This document shows positions 14,004-20,535 of a stretch of 20,535 bases of DNA, piece after piece. The translations under genes were made by a program, and so were the position numbers. Positions within the stretch are counted from its first letter, which is position 1, and each line of letters opens with the position of its first letter. The notes beneath the pieces were generated by a model. The model had not been told where the DNA came from and did not search any database. It worked only from the letters and a program-made list of their open reading frames with translations. Source of the DNA: an uncultured Sutterella sp. (GTDB lineage Bacteria; Pseudomonadota; Gammaproteobacteria; Burkholderiales; Burkholderiaceae_F); contig CAJLGW010000030.1 of assembly GCA_905206345.1 (NCBI GenBank), positions 1 through 20,535 on the forward strand, read 5' to 3'.

Positions 14004-15005
14004 ATGAAAGTTTTTCGAGGCGTTCCTCATCATTTGAGAAAAGTTGACTGTGCCGTTGCAATCGGCAATTTTGACGGTGTGCATCGTGGTCATCAAGCCC
14101 TTTTGCAAGAAGTGGTGATGGCCGCTAAAGATCGTGCCCTCATGCCCTGTGCAGTCACGTTCGAACCTCATCCCAAAGAAGTCTTTCCCCATGGTCATGA
14201 AGTTTTGCCGCGTGTGAACAACTTGCGAGACAAAACAATTGACATCCTCAATTGCGGCATCAGCCGAGTCCACTACCTCAATTTCAATGAACGTTTGGCG
14301 CGCATGACACCTCGTCAGTTTTGCGAAGAAATTTTGGTTGAGGGTTTGCACGCCCGTTGGGTAACGGTTGGCGAAGATTTCCATTTTGGCTACAAAGGCC
14401 AAGGCACCGTGAAAGACTTAAAGGCGCTCGGCAAAGAATTAGGTTTTGAGGTTTGGGTGACACCCACGCTTTTTCACGGTACGGAACGCATTTCAAGTAC
14501 CCGTTTACGTCAAGCCCTCGCTCAAGACGATCTTTATGAAATCACACAACTTTTGGGGCACCACTACCACATCACCGGTCGCATCGTTCATGGTCAAGAA
14601 TTGGGCCGAAAACTGGGTTTTCCGACAATTAACATGGACTGCATCCCCGTCAACAAATTGGGCGAACCTGCGATTCACGGTGTGTACGCCGTCTTTGTTC
14701 ACGGCTTAAGCCCCTTTCCGTTGGGCGGTGTGGCAAGCGTGACGTGTCGACCGACCGTTACCGAAGGATTACCGAAAAAATATTTACTTGAAACCCATAT
14801 CTTTGACTATCACGAAAGTTGTTATGGGAAGATAGTACGCGTTGAATTTATCGAGAAGTTGAGAAACGATCAAAAGTTTGACAACCTCGAGCAACTTAAA
14901 GCCGCCATTAATGCCGACGCTCAAAAAGCACGATCAATCGTTGGCATGGCGCAAGCAGACGTGGAGTTGACGGACTATTACGGTCCGAACTTCGGTCTGG
15001 TTTAA
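14004..15005 (+). CDS. ribF: Bifunctional riboflavin kinase / FAD synthetase
   Basis: RibF phosphorylates riboflavin to FMN and adenylylates FMN to FAD. The 333-aa product has the N-terminal nucleotidyltransferase domain with GNFDGVHRGHQALL at 21-34 (HxGH motif) and ISSTRLRQAL around 165. The C-terminal flavokinase domain has GRKLGFPTINM (the PTxN motif binding ATP and Mg), GVYAVFV and LLETHIFDYHESCYGK with the catalytic Glu. Length is slightly above the 313 aa of E. coli. The Shine-Dalgarno is weak (TTTGAG just before ATG). It is the first gene of the ribF-ileS-lspA arrangement widely conserved in proteobacteria. No FMN riboswitch is visible in its short leader. Confidence 0.96.
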   Translation: MKVFRGVPHHLRKVDCAVAIGNFDGVHRGHQALLQEVVMAAKDRALMPCAVTFEPHPKEVFPHGHEVLPRVNNLRDKTIDILNCGISRVHYLNFNERLARMTPRQFCEEILVEGLHARWVTVGEDFHFGYKGQGTVKDLKALGKELGFEVWVTPTLFHGTERISSTRLRQALAQDDLYEITQLLGHHYHITGRIVHGQELGRKLGFPTINMDCIPVNKLGEPAIHGVYAVFVHGLSPFPLGGVASVTCRPTVTEGLPKKYLLETHIFDYHESCYGKIVRVEFIEKLRNDQKFDNLEQLKAAINADAQKARSIVGMAQADVELTDYYGPNFGLV

Positions 15006-15056
15006 CTTTTTGTTTAACTAACCTTGAAGAGTCCGAGGGGACCAAGGAGAACATTT

Positions 15057-17900
15057 ATGGCACAAGCTGACCAAGAACAAAAATACCCGCTTAATCTGCC
15101 CGATACGGCATTCCCGATGCGTGGCAACTTACCCGCACGTGAACCGGGCTGGATTAAAGAGTGGCAAGAAAAGGACGTCTACGGCGCCATTCGTAAGGCT
15201 CGTAAAGGCCGCAAGCACTTCATTTTGCACGATGGCCCTCCGTACGCTAACGGTGATCTTCACTTAGGTCACGGTGTCAATAAGGTTCTCAAAGACATTA
15301 TTTTGAAGTCGCGTACCTTGATGGGTTACGACGCTCCGTACGTGCCGGGCTGGGACTGCCACGGCATGCCGATTGAAATTCAAATTGAAAAACTCTACGG
15401 TAAGAACCTCCCGATCGTGGAATTGCAAGCCAAGGCCCGTCAATACGCTCACGAACAAGTCGCCAAACAAAAGGCCGGTTTCCAACGCATGGGCGTTTTG
15501 GGTGATTGGGACGATCCGTACTTGACGTTGCGCTTTGATACGGAAGCCGCACAAATTCGAGTGCTCGCCAAATTGATGGAAAAGGGTTATGTTTACCGTG
15601 GCTTAAAGCCTGTGAACTGGTGCTTTGACTGCCAATCCGCATTGGCCGAAGCCGAAGTTGAATATAAGGACATCAAAGGCCCGATCATTGACGTGGCTTT
15701 CCCCTTATCTTCTGAAGATCAAGAACGTGTTGAAGGCATCTTTAACCATAAGCTTGATAAGCCTTGCTATACGGTTATTTGGACGACGACGCCTTGGACA
15801 ATTCCGTCTAACCAAGCCCTTAACATGCATCCGGAATTGGATTACGCCTTAATTGATTGTGGCGACCGTTACTTGGTACTTAACGACAAGTTAAGCGAAG
15901 ACGCTTTAAAGCGCTACGAAATGACGGGCAAGATTGTTGCCACTGCCAAGGGTGAAGCCTTTGAAGGTGTGCGTTTCATGCATCCGCTCTCCAAGATGGA
16001 TAAGGGCTATGAGCGCTTCAGCCCTGTGCTTTTGGCCGACTACGTGGACGCCACGGCCGGTACAGGTATCGTTCACGCCGCTCCCGCTTACGGTGTGGAA
16101 GACTTTAACGTCTGCAAGAAGTACGGCATGACCAATGATGAGATTTTGAATCCCGTCATGGGCAATGGCGTCTACGCAGACTGGTTGCCGCTTTTTGCCG
16201 GTATGCACATCTGGAAGGCCAACCCCGTTATCACGGAAAAGTTGAAAGAATCCGGTAACTTGCTCTTCTTAGGTAGCCAAGAACACAGCTACATGCACTG
16301 CTGGCGCCACAAGACGCCCTTGATCTACCGTGCCACGAGCCAATGGTTCGTTCGTATGGATAAGAGCGTCGAAGACTCCCGTCCCGCTATCGGTACGGAA
16401 CAAGAAAAGAGCTTGCGCGAATTGGCCTTAGAAGGCGTTGAAGCGACGAAGTTCTACCCGAGCTGGGGTTACAACCGTTTGCACGCTATGATTGCCAACC
16501 GCCCCGACTGGTGTATCTCCCGTCAGCGTAACTGGGGTGTTCCGTTGCCCTACTTTACGAATAAGGCCACGGGTCAATTGCATCCGCGCACGTTAGAAAT
16601 CATGGAAGAAGTCGCCAAGAAGGTTGAACAAGGCGGCATCGAAACGTGGACACAAGCCAAGGCTGAAGACTTTATGCCGGCTGAAGAAGCCGCACAATAC
16701 GACAAGACCACGGACATCTTGGACGTGTGGTTTGACTCCGGTTCCACGCACGCCACTGTTGTTCGCGGCTCTCATAAGGAAAAGCTTGACTTCCCGATCG
16801 ACCTTTACTTGGAAGGTAGCGACCAACACCGCGGTTGGTTCCACTCCTCCTTGTTGATCGGCGCTATGCTCGATAACCGCGCTCCGTACAAGGCATTGCT
16901 TACGCACGGCTTTACGGTTGACGAACACGGTCGCAAGATGAGTAAGAGCTTGGGCAACACCGTCTCCTTAAATGACGCCACGAAGGCCTATGGTGCAGAA
17001 ATCTTGCGCTTGTGGGTGGCTTCGACGGACTACTCCGGCGAATTGAGTTTCGGTAAGACCATTGTCAAACACGTCACCGACAGCTATCGTCGTATCCGTA
17101 ACACGTTGCGCTTCTTGTTGGCCAACACGAGCGACTTTGATATCACCAAAGACGCCGTGGCCTTTGAAGACATGATTGAGCTTGACCGCTGGGCCATCGC
17201 TCGCATGGCTCAAGTTCAAAAGGAAGTGATTGCGCTTTACGAAAGTAACGACTTCCACCCGATCGTCACGAAGTTGCAAAACTTCGCCAGCGACGACTTG
17301 GGCAGCTTCTATTTGGACATCTTAAAGGACCGCCTCTACACGACCGCCACGACGGGCTTGGCTCGCCGTTCCGCTCAAACGGCCCTTTGGTACATCACGG
17401 CGGCTTATCTTCGCTTGATGGCTCCGATTTTGTCCTTTACGGCCGAAGAGGCGTTTGCCATCTTTGAACCGGGCAAGTCCATGACGATCTTCACGGAAGA
17501 ATTCTTTGATCTTCCCACGATCGACAATGCCGAAAGCTTGTTGGCCAAGTGGGAAACGGTTCGTGCTGTTCGTACGGATGTTCAAAAAGAAATCGAAACG
17601 TTGCGCTCTGAAGGTAAGGTCGGTTCCTCCTTACAAGCTGAAGTCGACATCTGCGTCAATGACGTTGAGTTCGATGCGCTTGAGAGCTTGGGCGACGAAT
17701 TGCGCTTTGTGATGATCACGAGCCGCGCAACGCTCACCAAGGGCGAACGTGCCATCACCGCCCACGCAAGCAACGCTCAAAAGTGCGCTCGTTGCTGGCA
17801 CTACGTGGATACGGTAGGCGGCAACGCCGATCACCCGACGCTTTGTGCTCGTTGCGCCGACAACTTGTTCGGTGCCGGTGAAACGCGTCGCTTTGCCTAA
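15057..17900 (+). CDS. ileS: Isoleucyl-tRNA synthetase
   Basis: IleS charges tRNA(Ile) with isoleucine and edits valine. The 947-aa product is a class I synthetase with HLGH at 69-72 (HIGH motif) and KMSKS at 627-631. WTTTPWTIPSNQAL marks the CP1 editing domain. The C-terminal zinc finger has C910, C913, C930 and C933, as in the long bacterial form. Length is close to the 938 aa of E. coli. The ATG at 15057 has AAGGAG 8 nt upstream; the frame extends to a TTG at 15024 without a ribosome site. Codon use is visibly more biased (AAG, TTG, CGT, ACG) than in its neighbours, in keeping with high expression. No T-box is expected or seen in this group. Confidence 0.98.
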   Translation: MAQADQEQKYPLNLPDTAFPMRGNLPAREPGWIKEWQEKDVYGAIRKARKGRKHFILHDGPPYANGDLHLGHGVNKVLKDIILKSRTLMGYDAPYVPGWDCHGMPIEIQIEKLYGKNLPIVELQAKARQYAHEQVAKQKAGFQRMGVLGDWDDPYLTLRFDTEAAQIRVLAKLMEKGYVYRGLKPVNWCFDCQSALAEAEVEYKDIKGPIIDVAFPLSSEDQERVEGIFNHKLDKPCYTVIWTTTPWTIPSNQALNMHPELDYALIDCGDRYLVLNDKLSEDALKRYEMTGKIVATAKGEAFEGVRFMHPLSKMDKGYERFSPVLLADYVDATAGTGIVHAAPAYGVEDFNVCKKYGMTNDEILNPVMGNGVYADWLPLFAGMHIWKANPVITEKLKESGNLLFLGSQEHSYMHCWRHKTPLIYRATSQWFVRMDKSVEDSRPAIGTEQEKSLRELALEGVEATKFYPSWGYNRLHAMIANRPDWCISRQRNWGVPLPYFTNKATGQLHPRTLEIMEEVAKKVEQGGIETWTQAKAEDFMPAEEAAQYDKTTDILDVWFDSGSTHATVVRGSHKEKLDFPIDLYLEGSDQHRGWFHSSLLIGAMLDNRAPYKALLTHGFTVDEHGRKMSKSLGNTVSLNDATKAYGAEILRLWVASTDYSGELSFGKTIVKHVTDSYRRIRNTLRFLLANTSDFDITKDAVAFEDMIELDRWAIARMAQVQKEVIALYESNDFHPIVTKLQNFASDDLGSFYLDILKDRLYTTATTGLARRSAQTALWYITAAYLRLMAPILSFTAEEAFAIFEPGKSMTIFTEEFFDLPTIDNAESLLAKWETVRAVRTDVQKEIETLRSEGKVGSSLQAEVDICVNDVEFDALESLGDELRFVMITSRATLTKGERAITAHASNAQKCARCWHYVDTVGGNADHPTLCARCADNLFGAGETRRFA

Positions 17901-17915
17901 TTTGTCATTTATCCT

Positions 17916-18413
17916 ATGACGAATCAGTCTATGGAAAAAAACTCCACCCAAGGTTTAATCCCCTGGGTGGGGTTTTCTTTAATCATCGTTATCCTCGATT
18001 TTCTCTCCAAGTCGTATTTTGAAACTCAATACTATTTGGGAGAGTCGCGTCCGATCACGTCCTTTTTTAATCTGGTATTAGCTCATAACACCGGAGCTGC
18101 GTTCTCCTTTTTGGCCGCGCATGACGGCTGGCAACGCTATTTCTTCATTGTGATTGCTGTCGTTGCCGTGACTTTTTGCCTTTTCTACATGAAGCGCCAC
18201 TTAGAGGAACGCCTTTTGTGTTTGTCCTTATCCATGATTATGGGTGGTGCATTAGGTAACGTCATCGATCGTATAATCTATGGTTATGTGGTTGATTTTT
18301 TAGATTTTCATTACATGTACTGGCATTGGCCGGCATTTAACTTTGCCGATATTGCCATTGTGCTCGGTGCAGGTTTAATGATTTTGGAAAGTTTTACGGG
18401 GCGTCGCTCTTAA
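17916..18413 (+). CDS. lspA: Lipoprotein signal peptidase LspA
   Basis: LspA (signal peptidase II) is an inner-membrane aspartyl protease that cleaves signal peptides from diacylglyceryl-modified prolipoproteins. The 165-aa product has four hydrophobic segments. The family motifs are NTGAAFSFL around 58-66, GGALGNVIDR around 110-119, and the catalytic aspartates D127 (VVDFLDFH) and D145 (FNFADIAIV), spaced 18 residues apart as in E. coli. The ATG at 17916 lies 15 bp after ileS without a Shine-Dalgarno; an in-frame ATG at 17931 is an alternative start five codons later. The ileS-lspA order is conserved. Confidence 0.96.
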   Translation: MTNQSMEKNSTQGLIPWVGFSLIIVILDFLSKSYFETQYYLGESRPITSFFNLVLAHNTGAAFSFLAAHDGWQRYFFIVIAVVAVTFCLFYMKRHLEERLLCLSLSMIMGGALGNVIDRIIYGYVVDFLDFHYMYWHWPAFNFADIAIVLGAGLMILESFTGRRS

Positions 18414-18426
18414 GTACGGAATCACT

Positions 18427-19605
18427 ATGCTCTCTGGTCGCAAAATTGTTTTAGGTGTTACGGGTTCCATCGCGGCTTACAAAGCCTGTGAACTCTTGCG
18501 CCTTTTAATCAAGAAAGGGGCTCAATGCTCGGTGATCATGACCGAAGAAGCCCAACGTTTTATTACCCCGCTCACCTTTAAAGCCTTAGGCGCTCAAGAA
18601 GTCTTCACAAGTGACTGGAATCAGGCCACGAGTGCCATCCCTCACATTGAGGCCACTCGTGATGCTGCCCTATTGTTGGTAGCACCGGCAACCGCCAATA
18701 TCATGGCAAAAGCGGCACAAGGCATTGCGGACGATTTATTAAGTTCAGCTATTTTGGCCGCTCGTTGCCCTGTTGCTTTTGCCCCGGCAATGAATACCTT
18801 CATGTGGCATAACCAAGCCACGCAACGAAACGTAGCGCAACTCACCCAAGACGGCGCCTTAATTATCGGACCCGCCGCCGGTGAACAAGCTTGCGGCGAT
18901 GTGGGTGGCGGTCGAATGCTCGAGCCTCGTGAAATTATTGAACTCATGCAAGGGGCTTACGTTCCTCGCATTCTTGATCGATGCCGTGTATTGATCACTG
19001 CCGGCCCCACCTATGAACCGATCGACCCCGCTCGTGGCATTACGAATCGCTCGTCCGGTAAACAAGGATTTGCGATTGCCAAAGCCGCGGTTTTAGCGGG
19101 CGCAGAAGTCACGCTCATTGCCGGCAAGACCTCGTTACCGACGCCCGCCTCCGTGCGTCGCATTGACGTTTTAACGGCTGACGAAATGTACGATGCCGTG
19201 ATGGATGAAGTCTCGCAACACGAAGTCTTTATTTCTGTTGCCGCAGTATCGGACTGGCGCGTTGCCAATCCGTCGAATCAAAAGATTAAGAAAGAAATGG
19301 GCGTAGTGCCGCAAATCTCCTTTGCCACCAACCCTGACATTTTGGCAACCGTTGCCAATCTTGAAAATCCGCCCTACTGCGTGGGCTTTGCCGCAGAGAC
19401 GGAAAACTTAATTGAAAACGCCCGTGCTAAAGTGGTGCGTAAGAACGTGCCCTTAATTGTGGCCAATTTGGTCGAAGACGCGATGAATCAAGACACCAAC
19501 AGTGTCGCTTTCGTTGAAAAAGATTCTGCTGTCACGTTGCCCAAGGCTAGTAAAGAGCACATTGCTTTAGCACTTATTAAGAAAATTGCCAGCGAGGTCA
19601 ATTGA
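18427..19605 (+). CDS. coaBC: Bifunctional PPC decarboxylase / PPC synthase CoaBC
   Basis: CoaBC (Dfp) joins cysteine to 4'-phosphopantothenate and decarboxylates the product, two steps of CoA synthesis. The 392-aa product has the N-terminal FMN-binding CoaC domain with GVTGSIAAYKA near 10-20, the active-site H73 in IPHIEATRDA, the APAMN loop at 118-122 and C155 in QACGDVGGGRM. The C-terminal CoaB domain has LITAGPTYEPIDPARGITN and SGKQGFAIA, followed by AAVSDWRVANPSNQKIKK and GFAAETENL. Length is close to the 406 aa of E. coli. It lies 13 bp after lspA. The coaBC-dut neighbourhood is conserved in proteobacteria, here interrupted by one small gene. Confidence 0.97.
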   Translation: MLSGRKIVLGVTGSIAAYKACELLRLLIKKGAQCSVIMTEEAQRFITPLTFKALGAQEVFTSDWNQATSAIPHIEATRDAALLLVAPATANIMAKAAQGIADDLLSSAILAARCPVAFAPAMNTFMWHNQATQRNVAQLTQDGALIIGPAAGEQACGDVGGGRMLEPREIIELMQGAYVPRILDRCRVLITAGPTYEPIDPARGITNRSSGKQGFAIAKAAVLAGAEVTLIAGKTSLPTPASVRRIDVLTADEMYDAVMDEVSQHEVFISVAAVSDWRVANPSNQKIKKEMGVVPQISFATNPDILATVANLENPPYCVGFAAETENLIENARAKVVRKNVPLIVANLVEDAMNQDTNSVAFVEKDSAVTLPKASKEHIALALIKKIASEVN

Positions 19606-19606
19606 T

Positions 19607-20005
19607 ATGGCTGACTCACGCTTTAATCCCGAATCGCTTGAACCGAAAAACGGTGACTTTGCTAAGTTTATTGAGGATCTCAATAATCAAAACACTAAGG
19701 TATTAAAAGCGTTACAGGTCAATGATGCAAAAGCCTCTGACGCCTTTGGTGTTCAAACCAAAACGGAAGAACCCTTTAGTCGTCTCGAGCCGCACCCAGT
19801 GATGCCGGTACCGAGCCCCTCGAGAGTGTCCAAGCAAACCGTCAAAAAGGTGATGCCGATTTGGATTTTATTTGCGTTTTTGATCATCTTTGTCGGGATG
19901 TTCACGGGCGACGAGAGCATCATCATGAGTGGCTTTTTCTTAGCCTTTATTACCATCTTTGTGGGTGGTATTTTGTCCAACATTTTAAGTAAACGAAAAA
20001 GATAA
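19607..20005 (+). CDS. Small two-helix membrane protein of unknown function
   Basis: I do not recognise this 132-aa protein. The first 80 residues are polar and contain an acidic stretch (FAKFIEDLNNQN) and a Pro/Ser-rich linker. Two hydrophobic segments follow near 85-100 (PIWILFAFLIIFVGMF) and 105-127 (IIMSGFFLAFITIFVGGIL), joined by a short turn with GDES. The tail is SKRKR, so both ends are probably cytoplasmic. There is no signal peptide. The ATG at 19607 lies 1 bp after the coaBC stop, has GAGG 9 nt upstream, and is probably translationally coupled to coaBC. dut follows after 15 bp. The frame also opens upstream inside coaBC, but that start overlaps the end of coaBC and has no better ribosome site. 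Confidence 0.75.
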   Translation: MADSRFNPESLEPKNGDFAKFIEDLNNQNTKVLKALQVNDAKASDAFGVQTKTEEPFSRLEPHPVMPVPSPSRVSKQTVKKVMPIWILFAFLIIFVGMFTGDESIIMSGFFLAFITIFVGGILSNILSKRKR

Positions 20006-20020
20006 CAAAGGAAATCACCC

Positions 20021-20467
20021 ATGCGTGTTGATGTAAAAATTTTAGATGAGCGCTTAAAGGCTCAAATGCCCTCTTATGCAACGGAAGGCTCTGCCGGTCT
20101 TGACCTTCGTGCCATGCTCGACGAACCCTTGACGTTGCAACCGGGCGAAACCAAGCTCATCAAGACGGGTTTGGCGATTCACTTAGCTGATGCAGGCTAC
20201 GCCGCCATGATTCTTCCCCGTTCGGGCTTAGGTCATAAGCACGGCATCGTTTTGGGTAACCTCGTGGGTTTGATTGACTCTGACTACCAAGGCGAATTAA
20301 TGGTCTCGACGTGGAACCGTGGTCAAAGCGCTTTTACGATTGAACCGATGGAGCGCATTGCGCAGTTGGTGGTTGTACCTGTCGTTCAAATGCAAATGAA
20401 CGTGGTGGATGATTTTGAAGCCTCTGCGCGAGGTGAAGGCGGGTTCGGTTCGACCGGCAAAAAGTAA
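20021..20467 (+). CDS. dut: dUTP diphosphatase (dUTPase)
   Basis: Dut hydrolyses dUTP to dUMP and pyrophosphate, keeping uracil out of DNA and supplying the dTMP precursor; it works as a trimer. All five trimeric-dUTPase motifs are present in the 148-aa product: GSAGLDLRA (1), PRSGLGHKHGI (2), GLIDSDYQGEL with the catalytic Asp (3), ERIAQLVVVPV (4) and the glycine-rich RGEGGFGSTGKK at the C-terminus (5). Length matches the family (151 aa in E. coli). The ATG has AAAGGAAATCACCC upstream. It ends the plus-strand run, 14 bp before a group II intron end inserted in the opposite orientation. Confidence 0.98.
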   Translation: MRVDVKILDERLKAQMPSYATEGSAGLDLRAMLDEPLTLQPGETKLIKTGLAIHLADAGYAAMILPRSGLGHKHGIVLGNLVGLIDSDYQGELMVSTWNRGQSAFTIEPMERIAQLVVVPVVQMQMNVVDDFEASARGEGGFGSTGKK

Positions 20468-20481
20468 CAAACCGCTCAAGA

Positions 20482-20535
20482 ATCGAGTAGGCGGTAGGGT
20501 TGCCCCGTCCGCCTCTCACAACACCGTACGTGCGG
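20482..20535 (-). mobile_element. Group II intron, 3' end (partial, runs off window)
   Basis: Read on the minus strand, the edge of the window carries a textbook intron 3' end. Domain VI is a stem of GAG + AGGCGG (20517-20509) pairing with CCGCCT (20494-20489) and CTC (20487-20485). A single unpaired A (20488) lies between the last two blocks, and an inner GGG/CCC stem is closed by a GCAA tetraloop (20503-20500). The bulged A is 7 nt from the end GAT (20484-20482), which fits the branch point and the AY 3' terminus. Upstream, CCGCACGTACGGTG (20535-20522) looks like the 3' strand of domain V. The reverse transcriptase gene, if present, lies beyond the window. The intron is antisense to dut, and its 3' exon begins TCTTGAGCGG. 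Confidence 0.8.

Noticed and set aside
1..20535. CRISPR arrays, toxin-antitoxin pairs, prophage or defence genes.
   Set aside because: I looked for regularly spaced repeats and for small paired or phage-like genes on both strands and found none; apart from the intron edge the window is housekeeping DNA.

Overview
The window is a stretch of bacterial housekeeping chromosome, about 20.5 kb, with 20 protein genes and almost no spare DNA. Gene order and protein character point to a betaproteobacterium of the order Burkholderiales, possibly a Sutterella/Parasutterella-like member. The support is rpsU-yqeY-dnaG divergent from tsaD, rpmB-rpmG, purN next to an RsmB/NOP methyltransferase, and ribF-ileS-lspA followed by coaBC and dut. 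The taxon is an inference; no rRNA or tRNA gene is present to fix it.

Layout. (1) 86-2853, minus: the macromolecular-synthesis cluster rpsU, yqeY, dnaG, with hairpins and terminators between its genes. (2) 3054-4100, plus: tsaD, divergent from rpsU, ending at a terminator shared with the converging ispH-ybaK pair (4149-5580, minus). (3) 5581-5926: a 346-bp divergent region with two good tandem sigma-70 promoters and a leader hairpin for rpmB-rpmG (plus, 5927-6340). (4) 6407-13665, minus: thiC, purN, an RsmB-type methyltransferase, a Bcr/CflA-type MFS transporter, leuC and leuD. A terminator in front of the transporter probably cuts this run into at least two transcripts. (5) 14004-20467, plus: ribF-ileS-lspA-coaBC-(unknown membrane protein)-dut, tightly spaced and probably one operon. 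(6) 20482-20535, minus: the 3' end of a group II intron (domain VI and part of domain V), cut by the window edge.

The genes cover replication priming, translation (ribosomal proteins S21, L28, L33; isoleucyl-tRNA synthetase; tRNA t6A synthesis; tRNA proofreading; rRNA methylation), cofactors and isoprenoids (thiamine, FAD, CoA, IspH), leucine and purine synthesis, lipoprotein processing and dUTP removal.

I see no defence island, CRISPR array, toxin-antitoxin pair, prophage or other exotic gene system. The points worth a second look are regulatory or structural: the intron end just after dut, terminators whose U-tracts touch the next start codon (dnaG and the MFS gene), a cluster of hairpins between rpsU and yqeY, tandem promoters and a leader hairpin before rpmB, a thiC with a compressed N-terminal region and no visible TPP riboswitch, and a small two-helix membrane protein of unknown role between coaBC and dut.
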